From assembly GCF_007066085.1 (NCBI RefSeq), contig NZ_CP041405.1, positions 2,480,001 through 2,544,000 on the forward strand: a DNA stretch of 64,000 bases, given 5' to 3'. Origin of the DNA: Paenibacillus thiaminolyticus (GTDB lineage Bacteria > Bacillota > Bacilli > Paenibacillales > Paenibacillaceae). Of the stretch, positions 56,537 to 64,000 are shown piece after piece; position 1 is the first letter of the stretch, and the number at the start of each line of letters is the position of its first letter. Under the pieces are notes generated by a model that saw only the letters and a list, made by a program, of their open reading frames with translations, did no database searches and was not told the origin of the DNA. Made by a program: the position numbers and the translations under genes.

Positions 56537-57442
56537 TTAACTGAAAACGACCGTTTTGTTCTGGTGCACCAAAATCCGGTCTTCAATATGCCAATGGACA
56601 GCCCGCGCGAGGACGACGCGCTCGATCGTGCGCCCCATTCGCTTCAGCTCGTTCACGTCGGCGCGATGGGTTACCCTCTCTACGTCCTGCTCGATAATCG
56701 GTCCGCCGTCCAGTTCCTCCGTCACATAATGCGCCGTCGCGCCGATCAGCTTCACGCCGCGCACATAGGCCTTCTGATAAGGCTTGCCTCCGATAAAGGC
56801 GGGCAGGAAGGAATGGTGGATATTGATAATCCGGTTCGGATACCGTTCGATGAATTCCGGAGCGATGATCTGCATGTAGCGGGCCAATATAATTAGATCG
56901 GCCTTCCCATCCACCGCTTCCAATTGGAGCCGTGCCGCTTCCGGCTTATTGTCCGGGGTGACCGGAATATGAACGTACGGAATGCCGAAGGATTCCACGT
57001 ATTCCCGCATGTCCGGATGATTGCTTACAACCATCGCGATGTCAGCGTCCAGATCGCCAGCCTGCCACTGCCAGAGCAGCTCGACAAGGCAATGATCCTC
57101 CTTCGATACAAAAATCGCCAACCGCTTCTTCTGGCTGACCCGCGAAAAGCGCCACTCCATCTTGAAATCTTCCGCGATGAGGCGGAAGTCCTCCTCCATC
57201 TGCGGCAACCGCCGATCCAAGCTGGCCATGTCGAACTCGATCCGCATGAAGAACATGCCGCCCTCCGGATCCAATGTATATTGATCCGACTGGACGATAT
57301 TCGCTTCATGCTCGTACAGGAAGCGCGATACCGCCGCGACGATCCCCGCCCGGTCCGGGCAGGAGATAAGCATGCGCGCGCGGTTCCGGGTGTTCTCGCC
57401 GGCCTGCTCGCGGGCGTGAACCATTGTATGCTGATGCTTCAT
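56537..57442 (-). CDS. purU: Formyltetrahydrofolate deformylase
   Basis: The protein has 301 aa. It has an N-terminal ACT domain (about 20-95: LISCPDRAGIVAAVSRFLYE) and a C-terminal formyltransferase-like domain. Catalytic residues are in INIHHSFLPAFIGG (His, with Asn) and LDGGPIIEQD (Asp). It releases formate from 10-formyl-THF for purine synthesis (PurT) or one-carbon balance. Start 57442 follows GTGGAGGAC. The C-terminus ends within a dispersed repeat, which may have altered the tail. Confidence 0.95.
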   Translation of the reverse strand: MKHQHTMVHAREQAGENTRNRARMLISCPDRAGIVAAVSRFLYEHEANIVQSDQYTLDPEGGMFFMRIEFDMASLDRRLPQMEEDFRLIAEDFKMEWRFSRVSQKKRLAIFVSKEDHCLVELLWQWQAGDLDADIAMVVSNHPDMREYVESFGIPYVHIPVTPDNKPEAARLQLEAVDGKADLIILARYMQIIAPEFIERYPNRIINIHHSFLPAFIGGKPYQKAYVRGVKLIGATAHYVTEELDGGPIIEQDVERVTHRADVNELKRMGRTIERVVLARAVHWHIEDRILVHQNKTVVFS

Positions 57443-57549
57443 TAGCCTATGTCCTCCACTGCTCCAATATTGGTCTATCTTTCTCTCTGTCCGCAATTCT
57501 ATATCTGGGCATCCCTATCGGCCATCGCGGCCCGCGGGGCCCGCAAGCG

Positions 57550-58668
57550 TTATTCTGCAGCTTGTCCCGTATACCATGCGGTAATACGCTGATTGATCTC
57601 TTCTTCCGTTCGATCCGGCAGCAGGTCCGCATCGACGATCATATCGTACAGCCGCTCCATCGGCTCGCGCGGATCGGCCTTCTTCGCCTTGGCGTCGTTT
57701 TTGAGCACATTCCACGTCTCGAGCACGAAGGCGCGGGAATCGACATCCTGCTTCTCGAAGAAGTGGCGCATCCGCTCGACGTCCGCCCAGAACTCTTCGC
57801 CGAAGCGCTCCTTGGCATCGCCGCGCAGGAACGCGATCTCCGCCTCGTACATCGGGCGCTGCTGCTTCGGATCTTTGCCGATCCACGGCGTCTCCAGAAT
57901 GAACGGTCTCCCGAGCAGCGCTTCATGCTGCACGACATTGCGAATCGCGTCGAAGCCGAGATAGCCCGCCCCGATAGGCGCATGGCGGTCTTTGCCTGCC
58001 CCGGTTGGATTTTTGCTATCATTGATATGAACGACAGCGATGCGGCCAAGTCCGACTACGCGGTCGAACTCCTCCAGCACGCCGTCCAGATCGTTGACGA
58101 TATCATAGCCCGCATCATGGATGTGGCAGGTGTCGAGACAGACAGTCAGGCGGCCGTTATCCTCGACCTTGTCAATAATCGCCGCGATCTCCTCGAAGCT
58201 GCGGCCAATCTCGGTGCCCTTGCCCGCCATCGTCTCCAACGCGATGTTCACGTTCGTCTCCTTCGTGTTCCGCAGCACTTCATTCAAGCCCTCCGCAATG
58301 CGGTTAATTCCATATTCGGCATCCTTGTCCGTATAGGCGCCCGGATGAAGCACGATATTATTTACGCCGATGCAATCCGTGCGGTGAATCTCATCCTGCA
58401 GGAATGATACGGCCAATTCGAACGTCGCGGGCTTGTACGATCCGAGATTGATAATATAAGGCGCATGGACCACGATCTCGTCGATGCCATGCTTGTTCAT
58501 CAATTCCTTGCCTTCCTCGATGAACAGCTTGTCTATCGGTTTGCGCCGCGTATTTTGAGGCGCTCCGGTATATATCATGAACGAGCTGGAGCCATAGCTT
58601 ACCGCTTCCTTCGTCGCCGTCAACAGCCCTTTTTCGGAAAAGGATACATGAGAACCAATCTTCAGCAT
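57550..58668 (-). CDS. nfo: Endonuclease IV with C-terminal extension
   Basis: The protein has 372 aa against ~285-300 for usual Nfo. The AP-endonuclease-2 TIM barrel occupies residues 1-285: [90 protein letters not shown] and FILETPW, with all zinc ligands in place. An extra ~85-residue helical, acidic tail follows ([16 protein letters not shown]...). It cleaves at abasic sites in base-excision repair. The ATG at 58668 has GAGGAGACAG upstream. Confidence 0.93.
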   Translation of the reverse strand: MLKIGSHVSFSEKGLLTATKEAVSYGSSSFMIYTGAPQNTRRKPIDKLFIEEGKELMNKHGIDEIVVHAPYIINLGSYKPATFELAVSFLQDEIHRTDCIGVNNIVLHPGAYTDKDAEYGINRIAEGLNEVLRNTKETNVNIALETMAGKGTEIGRSFEEIAAIIDKVEDNGRLTVCLDTCHIHDAGYDIVNDLDGVLEEFDRVVGLGRIAVVHINDSKNPTGAGKDRHAPIGAGYLGFDAIRNVVQHEALLGRPFILETPWIGKDPKQQRPMYEAEIAFLRGDAKERFGEEFWADVERMRHFFEKQDVDSRAFVLETWNVLKNDAKAKKADPREPMERLYDMIVDADLLPDRTEEEINQRITAWYTGQAAE

Positions 58669-58846
58669 ACGCTGTCTCCTCTCAAATCATTTCCCTTATT
58701 CTACAAGGAATATCGAAATAAATCTAGGAATGCGGTATAATTTCTATAGCTATCGTTCATGTTCATATAAAGCTGATTTCGGAACGAATCTTAGGAAAAA
58801 TAAGCGCGCAAAGCGAATAGATTATCATCCGGTGAGGTGAATTGGT

Positions 58847-59314
58847 GTGCATTCTTTCTTCTATTTACCACTGGCGGCCGGTGCGCCTAACACGTGGTTC
58901 ATGAATTCTATCGCGTTCTGGACTTTCGTTCTGCTTGGACTCATGGCGATCGGCGGATTTTTCATGTTCCGCAAATTTCTTAAAGTGCTGCCAAAGAGTG
59001 ACGGGATGTCCAAGCTCGACTGGCAAAATTACTGGGTGGAGCAAAGCCGGGAGCTGTGGACCGAAGATGCGAAGACGTTCCTGGATATGCTGGTCGCCCC
59101 GGTTCCGAAGCCGTTCCGCGATATCGCTCGTCATTCCATCGCCGCCAAGATCGGCGAAGTCGCGATTGAGAGCGGTGCCAACGAAGTAACCCGCGATCAC
59201 TGCATTAAGGGATACATTATGGCGACGCCGAAGCGCGATTACCGCAGCCTCGTCCGCTACCTGGACAAAAACAACATCGACTACAGTCCATACCGGCATC
59301 TGTTGAACAAGTAG
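58847..59314 (+). CDS. DUF2621 family protein with PCP_red-like domain
   Basis: The protein has 155 aa. One N-terminal membrane span (about 20-40) is followed by a helical domain (RDIARHSIAAKIGEVAIESGANEVTRDHCIKGYIMATPKRD in parts: IAAKIGEVAIES, EVTRDHCIKGYI), which resembles PCP_red domains. The function is unknown in Bacillales. The start is a GTG at 58847 with GGTGAGGTGA upstream. The epimerase follows by 39 bp. Confidence 0.82.
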   Translation: MHSFFYLPLAAGAPNTWFMNSIAFWTFVLLGLMAIGGFFMFRKFLKVLPKSDGMSKLDWQNYWVEQSRELWTEDAKTFLDMLVAPVPKPFRDIARHSIAAKIGEVAIESGANEVTRDHCIKGYIMATPKRDYRSLVRYLDKNNIDYSPYRHLLNK

Positions 59315-59353
59315 CCAGCCGTCGCCGGAGCATCCGTTCGAGGGGGGATTGGA

Positions 59354-60259
59354 TTGAAAATCATGATTAGCGGCGGCACCGGACTGATCGGGAAAGCGCT
59401 GTACAAAGCATGGCTGGACCAAGGACATGAAGTCATTATTCTGTCGCGTTCCCGCACGAAGCTGCGGGCCAAGCAGACCCATCCGCATGTTCATGTGGTC
59501 AGCTGGTCCGAACTGGAGACTCATCCCCCAAGCTGCCGCGACGTGGACGTGGTGGTCAATCTGGCCGGCGAGACGATAAGCCAGCGGTGGACTGTGACAG
59601 CGAAGAACCGGATCGTCGCTTCGCGCATTGTGCCTGCCCGCAGACTGGCGGAATGGGCGGAGCAGCAGCCGCGCAAGCTCCCCTTGCTCATCAATGCCTC
59701 CGGCAGTTCGGGCTACGGCTCGTCCGAGACGGCGGTCTTCGACGAACAGATCCCGCTTGCGGGACAAGATTTTTTGTCGGATGTCATCCGGCAATGGGAG
59801 GCAGCGGCTGACGCGATTCCCGCCGAACGGCGCGTCAAGCTCCGCATCGCCCCCGTGCTCTCCAATGACGGCGGCGTCTTTCCGCTCATGAGATTGCCCT
59901 ACAAGCTCGGCTTCGGCGGCCGAGTCGGCAGCGGCCGCCAGCCTTTCTCTTGGATTCATATTGACGATATGGTACGTCTGATTGATTATGCCGTGCAGGA
60001 ACCGTCCCTGTCCGGTCCCGTCAATGCAAGCGCTCCGGATGCGGTGACGAACGATGAATTCGGCCGGAAGCTGGGCGCCGTCTATCGCCGTCCGCACTGG
60101 TTCCCCGCTCCCGCTTGGGCGCTCAAGCTGGCGCTCGGCGAGATGTCGATGCTGATACTGGAAGGGCAGCGTGTCTATCCGGCAGCCGCCTTGAACGCCG
60201 GCTTCACCTTCCGTTACGGGGAGCTGGATGAAGCATTGCGGGCGCTGCGGGACGAGTAA
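59354..60259 (+). CDS. TIGR01777-type NAD-dependent epimerase/dehydratase
   Basis: The protein has 301 aa of the YfcH/SulA-like extended-SDR family. The nucleotide-binding start is MISGGTGLIGKALYKA, later NLAGETISQRWTVTAKNRIVASRI in parts, then SSGYGS and WIHIDDMVRLIDYAV. The last part is DUF1731-like (PAWALKLALGEMSMLILEGQRVYPAA). Substrate unknown. The start is a TTG at 59354 following GAGGGGGG. It probably forms a pair with the upstream DUF2621 gene. It ends near a terminator at 60372-60406. Confidence 0.9.
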   Translation: MKIMISGGTGLIGKALYKAWLDQGHEVIILSRSRTKLRAKQTHPHVHVVSWSELETHPPSCRDVDVVVNLAGETISQRWTVTAKNRIVASRIVPARRLAEWAEQQPRKLPLLINASGSSGYGSSETAVFDEQIPLAGQDFLSDVIRQWEAAADAIPAERRVKLRIAPVLSNDGGVFPLMRLPYKLGFGGRVGSGRQPFSWIHIDDMVRLIDYAVQEPSLSGPVNASAPDAVTNDEFGRKLGAVYRRPHWFPAPAWALKLALGEMSMLILEGQRVYPAAALNAGFTFRYGELDEALRALRDE

Positions 60260-60371
60260 GCGAAGCCCCTACGTTTTTTGCATTCTTCGCTTTGCTATAC
60301 AGCGATTCGATCGAATGACGGCCATCTGATTGCTATCGCGATACGGCATACCGAGCTCATGCCACATCATA

Positions 60372-60406
60372 AACGGTGCCTGTCCTTGAGACAGACGCCG
60401 TTTTTT
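60372..60406 (+). terminator. Terminator after the epimerase
   Basis: ACGGTGCCTGTC and GACAGACGCCGT form an imperfect 12-bp stem followed by TTTTTT. It lies in a stretch of 300 bp without genes. Confidence 0.8.
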
Positions 60407-60476
60407 GCGTTCGCAGCTTCTCCGCTTCCTCCTGGACGACAGATTCTTTTACCCAAAATGAAATCAACTTTTAATG

Positions 60477-60505
60477 TTGACTTATCCGATCGGATTAATT
60501 ATACT
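60477..60505 (+). promoter_or_regulatory. Sigma-A promoter with palindromic operator in its spacer
   Basis: TTGACT (60477-60482), 17-bp spacer, TATACT (60500-60505). The spacer holds the perfect 12-bp palindrome ATCCGATCGGAT at 60484-60495. It directs the ABC operon and could bind a dimeric repressor between -35 and -10. Confidence 0.75.
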
Positions 60506-60557
60506 TTGGCTTACATTTCAATGATTTTCCATCTCATCGTTCAGGAGGTTTTCATTC

Positions 60558-62270
60558 ATGGCCAAATTAATCCGCACGCTCGTCCTGCTGTCCCTTATCG
60601 GAGGCCTGCTTGCAGGCTGCGGGGCCCAGCCGCCTGCCGCTTCCGGCATGGAGTCTGCCGCCGCCGATCCCGTCAGCACGAGCGTTCAACATTTGGGCAC
60701 CGATGTGATTCCCGCTTCAGATATCAGCAAGCTGCCGGAAGCGGCCAAGAAGCGCAGCGATACTTTTGTCGCCGGCTTGATCGAGCCAAGCGGCGCGTTC
60801 ACGCCGCATTTCCACCAGAGCGGCTATGACGGCAATGTCGCATCCGTCCTATTCGCTCCGCTGGTCACGGTTGACAAGACGGGACTCCCTATTCCGCTGC
60901 TGGCAGAGAAGTGGGAGATATCTCCTGACCAGCTTACGTATACGTACACGCTGCGCAAAGGCTTGAAGTTCAACGACGGTTCGCCGCTGACTGCAGACGA
61001 TGTCGCCTTTACGCTCACGATTCTGCACGACAAGTCCTATGACGGGGGCACGGACATTTTCCAGACGCATATCAAAGGCGGGCAGGCTTACAAGAAGGGC
61101 AAGGCCGATACGATCGAAGGCATTCGTGTTATCGATCCGTTGACCATTGAGATCACGACTGAGCAAGTGAACGCGACCGCTCTGCTGACCCTTGGCGGCA
61201 TGGTGCTGTCGAAGGCCTATTATGGCAAAGATTACGTGCCGGGCCATCTCGATTACATTCGCGAGCTTCATGCGAAGCCGGTGGGCGCAGGCCCATACAA
61301 GCTTGAGAAGCATCTGCCGGGACAGGAAATCCGGTTTATTGCGAATGAGCATTATTTTGCCGGGAAGCCGCAGGTTGAGCGTTTCATTTACAAGACGACC
61401 GAGGGCGACACGTTCCAGTTCCTGGAGACGGGCGAGCAGGACTTCGCTTCCTTCGCGGCGACACAGGATAATCTGGAGAAGCTTCAGCGGCTCGGCTTCG
61501 TCAATCTGCAGTTGAATACCTCCAGCGCTTACGGCTATATCGCATTTAACCACGCGAAGCCTTATTTGAAGGATAAAAAGGTTCGCCAAGCACTCATCTA
61601 TGGACTGGATCGCAAGACGATCGTTGAAGGCGTGTCGCAAGGCTCCGCTCAAGTCGCCAATGTGCCGGTCTCTCCTACCTCCTGGGCTTATACGGAAGAG
61701 GGCATCAACCCGTACGACTATGATCCGGACAAAGCGAAGCAGCTGCTGGAGGAAGCCGGCTGGAAAGCCGGGGCTCAAGGCATCCGGGAAAAAGACGGGC
61801 AAAAGCTGGTCATCCGCTATCTGTCCTCCAAGAGCAAAAACAGCGACGCCTTCATCGCCATCGCCAAAGAAAATTATGAAGCAATCGGCATCCAATTCGA
61901 GCCGGAGCAGTTCGCCGACTTCAACTCGCTGCGGGCCAAGGTCGAGGGCGGAGATTACGATCTCGCCAGCTTCTCGACGCCAATGATCATCGATCCGGCA
62001 TACGGGGTGTCCGAATTCTCCACGAAGGAGGCCAAAGGCTACTCCAATCCGACCGTCGACAAGCTCATTCAGGAAGGGTTGGGCACGTTGGATACCGAGA
62101 AGCGGAAGGAGATTTACAAAAAGCTGTATCAGGAGCTGAACGAGGATCCGCCATACATTTTTTACAGCTATTCGAAGCTGCTCTACGCCTATAACTCCCG
62201 GATTCAAGGACTTGACCCGAATCCGTACCGGGGCATCGCCACGAGTCTGCCGTCGATCCGCATCGAATAG
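60558..62270 (+). CDS. Oligopeptide/nickel-type ABC transporter substrate-binding lipoprotein
   Basis: The protein has 570 aa. Its lipobox is LLAGC near residue 21. The mature part is SBP_bac_5 (DppA/OppA/NikA family): LTYTYTLRKGLKFNDGSPLTADDVAFTL in parts (FNDGSPLTADDVAFTL), IAFNHAKPYLKDKKVRQAL and YDPDKAKQLLEEAGW. The substrate may be peptide, nickel or other. AGGAGG precedes the ATG at 60558. It is the first gene of an operon with two permeases. The promoter has an operator-like palindrome. Confidence 0.92.
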   Translation: MAKLIRTLVLLSLIGGLLAGCGAQPPAASGMESAAADPVSTSVQHLGTDVIPASDISKLPEAAKKRSDTFVAGLIEPSGAFTPHFHQSGYDGNVASVLFAPLVTVDKTGLPIPLLAEKWEISPDQLTYTYTLRKGLKFNDGSPLTADDVAFTLTILHDKSYDGGTDIFQTHIKGGQAYKKGKADTIEGIRVIDPLTIEITTEQVNATALLTLGGMVLSKAYYGKDYVPGHLDYIRELHAKPVGAGPYKLEKHLPGQEIRFIANEHYFAGKPQVERFIYKTTEGDTFQFLETGEQDFASFAATQDNLEKLQRLGFVNLQLNTSSAYGYIAFNHAKPYLKDKKVRQALIYGLDRKTIVEGVSQGSAQVANVPVSPTSWAYTEEGINPYDYDPDKAKQLLEEAGWKAGAQGIREKDGQKLVIRYLSSKSKNSDAFIAIAKENYEAIGIQFEPEQFADFNSLRAKVEGGDYDLASFSTPMIIDPAYGVSEFSTKEAKGYSNPTVDKLIQEGLGTLDTEKRKEIYKKLYQELNEDPPYIFYSYSKLLYAYNSRIQGLDPNPYRGIATSLPSIRIE

Positions 62271-62342
62271 AAAAGCATCCCGCCTGATGCCACCGCCGAA
62301 GCCGGCGGGCGGATTCATCTTTAGCCAAAGGGGGCGCATCCA

Positions 62343-63296
62343 TTGGGCACGTATTTGCTGAGAAGAACGCTGTATATGCTGCTTACGCTGCTGGGCGCAT
62401 CCGTCCTTATTTTTGCGCTGTACGCGCTGACGCCGGGCGATTTCGTCGACAACGACATGAATCTGACCCAAGCACGCAAGCTGGCGCTGAAAGAAATGTA
62501 CGGCCTGAATAAGCCGATTATCGAGCGTTATCTCATCTGGATCGGCAACGTGCTGAAAGGAGATTTCGGTTATTCTCTTCAGCATCAGCAGCCGATCACC
62601 ACCCTGTTCAGCCAATATATTTGGAACTCTTTCCTGCTCGCGGCCGCTTCTACGTTCCTGACCTGGTTCATCGCCGTCATTATCGGCGTCTTGAGCGCCT
62701 ATAAGCAATATTCATGGTTCGATCGGATCGTGACAATCAGCATCTTCGCGGCGATGTCCGTACCGGTGTTCTTCATCGGGCTGTTCCTCATCAAGCTGCT
62801 GGCGGTCGATGCCAAGCTGCTTCCGCCAGGGGGGATGATTACAACCGGAAGCAATGCGGCCGGGCTGGCCTACATTATGGAAGTTGCGCATCATATGTTC
62901 CTGCCCGTCATGGTGATGACGCTGCTTGGGACCGGCGGGCTGACCCGATATTTCCGGACGCATATGCTCGAAGCGATGAAGCAGGACTACGTGCGCACCG
63001 CGCGGGCCAAAGGAATGAAGGAGCGGGTGATTCTGTACCGCCATGCGTTGCGGAATGCAATGCTGCCAGCCATTACGCTCATCGGCTTCGAGCTGCCGGG
63101 GCTGTTCGGCGGATCGCTGATTTTAGAGAAAATCTTCAACTGGCCGGGAATCGGGCAGTTATATATGCAGTCGTTCACCATGCGGGATTATCCCTTGCTC
63201 ATGGGCTTCACGATGCTCATCGCGATCCTGACTGTTATCGGGACATTGCTGTCCGACCTGCTGTATCGCGTCGCCGATCCGCGCGTTCGGCTGTAG
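62343..63296 (+). CDS. Oligopeptide/nickel-type ABC transporter permease (DppB-like)
   Basis: The protein has 317 aa with six spans. It starts GTYLLRRTLYMLLTLLGASVLIF and has MTLLGTGGLTRYFRTHMLEAMKQDYVRTARAKGMKER in parts (DYVRTARAKGMKE), the EAA coupling loop typical of DppB. Start is TTG at 62343 with AAAGGGGG upstream. It lies 72 bp after the binding-protein gene. Confidence 0.93.
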   Translation: MGTYLLRRTLYMLLTLLGASVLIFALYALTPGDFVDNDMNLTQARKLALKEMYGLNKPIIERYLIWIGNVLKGDFGYSLQHQQPITTLFSQYIWNSFLLAAASTFLTWFIAVIIGVLSAYKQYSWFDRIVTISIFAAMSVPVFFIGLFLIKLLAVDAKLLPPGGMITTGSNAAGLAYIMEVAHHMFLPVMVMTLLGTGGLTRYFRTHMLEAMKQDYVRTARAKGMKERVILYRHALRNAMLPAITLIGFELPGLFGGSLILEKIFNWPGIGQLYMQSFTMRDYPLLMGFTMLIAILTVIGTLLSDLLYRVADPRVRL

Positions 63297-63312
63297 TAAG
63301 GAGGAATCGATC

Positions 63313-64000
63313 ATGACCAATTTATCGATGACAGGGAAATTATCACGCCGGCGTTCCGTCTCTCAGCCAACGGCGAGGCCCTCGCTCTGGAGCCAGTCGC
63401 TCCAGCGGCTGCAGCGCAATAAGCTGGCGCTAAGCGGGTTGGCGGTCATTGCTTTCATGTTCGCGGCCTGCTTCATCGGTCCCCTCTTCTCGCCCTATGC
63501 GGCAGGCAAAGTGAATCTGGCCGTCATGAATCAGGCGCCCAGCGCGGCGCACTGGCTCGGGACCGATCATTTGGGCCGCGATGTGCTCACCCGCCTGCTG
63601 CAGGCCGGACGCATCTCCTTGACGGTCGGGCTGGCCTCCATGGTGCTATCGGTCCTCATCGGCACCGTTCTTGGCGCGATCGCAGGCTATTACCGCGGCA
63701 TGGTCGATCAGTTGATTATGCGAACCGCGGATCTGCTGATGACCATTCCCGGCCTGCCGCTGCTGTTCATTATCGGCGCCATTCTGTCCGAATGGAAGGT
63801 GCCGACCGACTACCGGCTATACATTGTCATGCTAATGCTCAGCCTCGTCGGATGGCCGGGGCTCGCCCGGCTCGTGCGCGGAGAACTGCTCAGCCTGCGG
63901 GAACGGGACTTCATGCAGGCGGCGGAGGCGCTCGGACTGAACGACCGCCGTAAGCTGTTCCACCATCTCCTGCCGAATCTGTTCCCTCTGTTGATCGTCG
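63313..64000 (+). CDS. Oligopeptide/nickel-type ABC transporter permease (DppC-like), partial
   Basis: The gene starts at ATG 63313 with AAGGAGG upstream and runs off the right edge. 229 codons are visible. Seen segments: a basic start with SLQRLQRNKLALSGLAVI, GTDHLGRDVLTRLLQAGRIS (DppC signature), and the coupling loop ERDFMQAAEALGLNDRRKLF. It pairs with the DppB-like permease. ATPase genes are expected beyond the window. Confidence 0.92.
   Translation, partial: MTNLSMTGKLSRRRSVSQPTARPSLWSQSLQRLQRNKLALSGLAVIAFMFAACFIGPLFSPYAAGKVNLAVMNQAPSAAHWLGTDHLGRDVLTRLLQAGRISLTVGLASMVLSVLIGTVLGAIAGYYRGMVDQLIMRTADLLMTIPGLPLLFIIGAILSEWKVPTDYRLYIVMLMLSLVGWPGLARLVRGELLSLRERDFMQAAEALGLNDRRKLFHHLLPNLFPLLIV

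Noticed and set aside
58865..60097. 410-codon minus frame across two genes
   Set aside because: It is antisense to DUF2621 and epimerase genes that have family motifs and proper starts.
60849..62708. Long minus-strand frame (619 codons) over the ABC binding protein
   Set aside because: It is antisense to a clear SBP_bac_5 gene with lipobox and family motifs, has no ribosome binding site, and shows no domain character.

Overview
The window looks like a chromosomal segment from a Gram-positive, low-to-mid-GC Firmicute of the Paenibacillaceae, most likely Paenibacillus. The evidence is strong AGGAGG-type ribosome binding sites, frequent TTG and GTG starts, consensus sigma-A promoters, Opu, Cys, Cob and YigZ proteins of Bacillales type, and short dispersed repeats. 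GC content is mid-50s by eye, except for an AT-rich island at about 11.9-13.7 kb. The genus is an inference and no database search was possible.

Layout. 0.2-6.8 kb: an M1-peptidase-like lipoprotein that has lost its zinc motif faces a four-gene sugar-catabolism operon (two TIM-barrel epimerases, a Gfo/Idh/MocA dehydrogenase and a two-domain glycosidase-like protein). 6.9-7.4 kb: a 48-bp tandem repeat. 7.4-11.9 kb: an ankyrin lipoprotein, a MutS2 paralogue without a Smr domain, a strongly predicted structured RNA and an AraC regulator. 12-13.7 kb: AT-rich island with a secreted metzincin protease. 13.7-17.2 kb: OpuC-type osmoprotectant transporter. 17.5-19.4 kb: a UPF0316 membrane protein and an alpha/beta hydrolase with a Fur box in its promoter. 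20-32.3 kb: a cobalamin salvage block. CobD, CbiZ, CbiB and a CobC-like phosphatase lie upstream of a cobalamin riboswitch, and BtuF-BtuC-BtuD-CobT-CobU-CobS-CobQ lie downstream, all on the minus strand. There are no corrin-ring synthesis genes, so the genes import and remodel corrinoids: CbiZ strips cobinamides, CbiB and CobQ rebuild the side chains, and CobU/CobS/CobT/CobC assemble the lower ligand.

32.6-40 kb: a small membrane protein, a Fur-boxed nitroreductase, lipoate ligase, an RpiR-type regulator, an EamA exporter, a HAD phosphatase, a PhnP-like hydrolase and a glycerophosphodiesterase. 40.6-41.9 kb: a helix-turn-helix/TPR regulator. 42.1-44.06 kb: a type I-C-like CRISPR array with 29 identical 32-bp repeats plus one degenerate terminal repeat, read on the minus strand from a leader at 44.06-44.34 kb. 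No cas gene is in the window. 44.6-48.5 kb: a sulfate/thiosulfate ABC operon. 49-58.7 kb: a TetR regulator, a YigZ protein, Pgi, a beta-hydroxyacid dehydrogenase, RarD, transketolase, PurU and an endonuclease IV with a long C-terminal extension. 58.8-64 kb: a DUF2621-type protein, a TIGR01777 epimerase and an oligopeptide/nickel-type ABC operon that runs off the right edge.

The least explained signals are non-coding. They are the promoter-to-terminator RNA at about 10.55-10.77 kb, a family of 30-bp half-sites that bound or form inverted repeats at 7, 19.6-19.9, 40.0 and 44.4 kb, and several small tandem repeats between operons.
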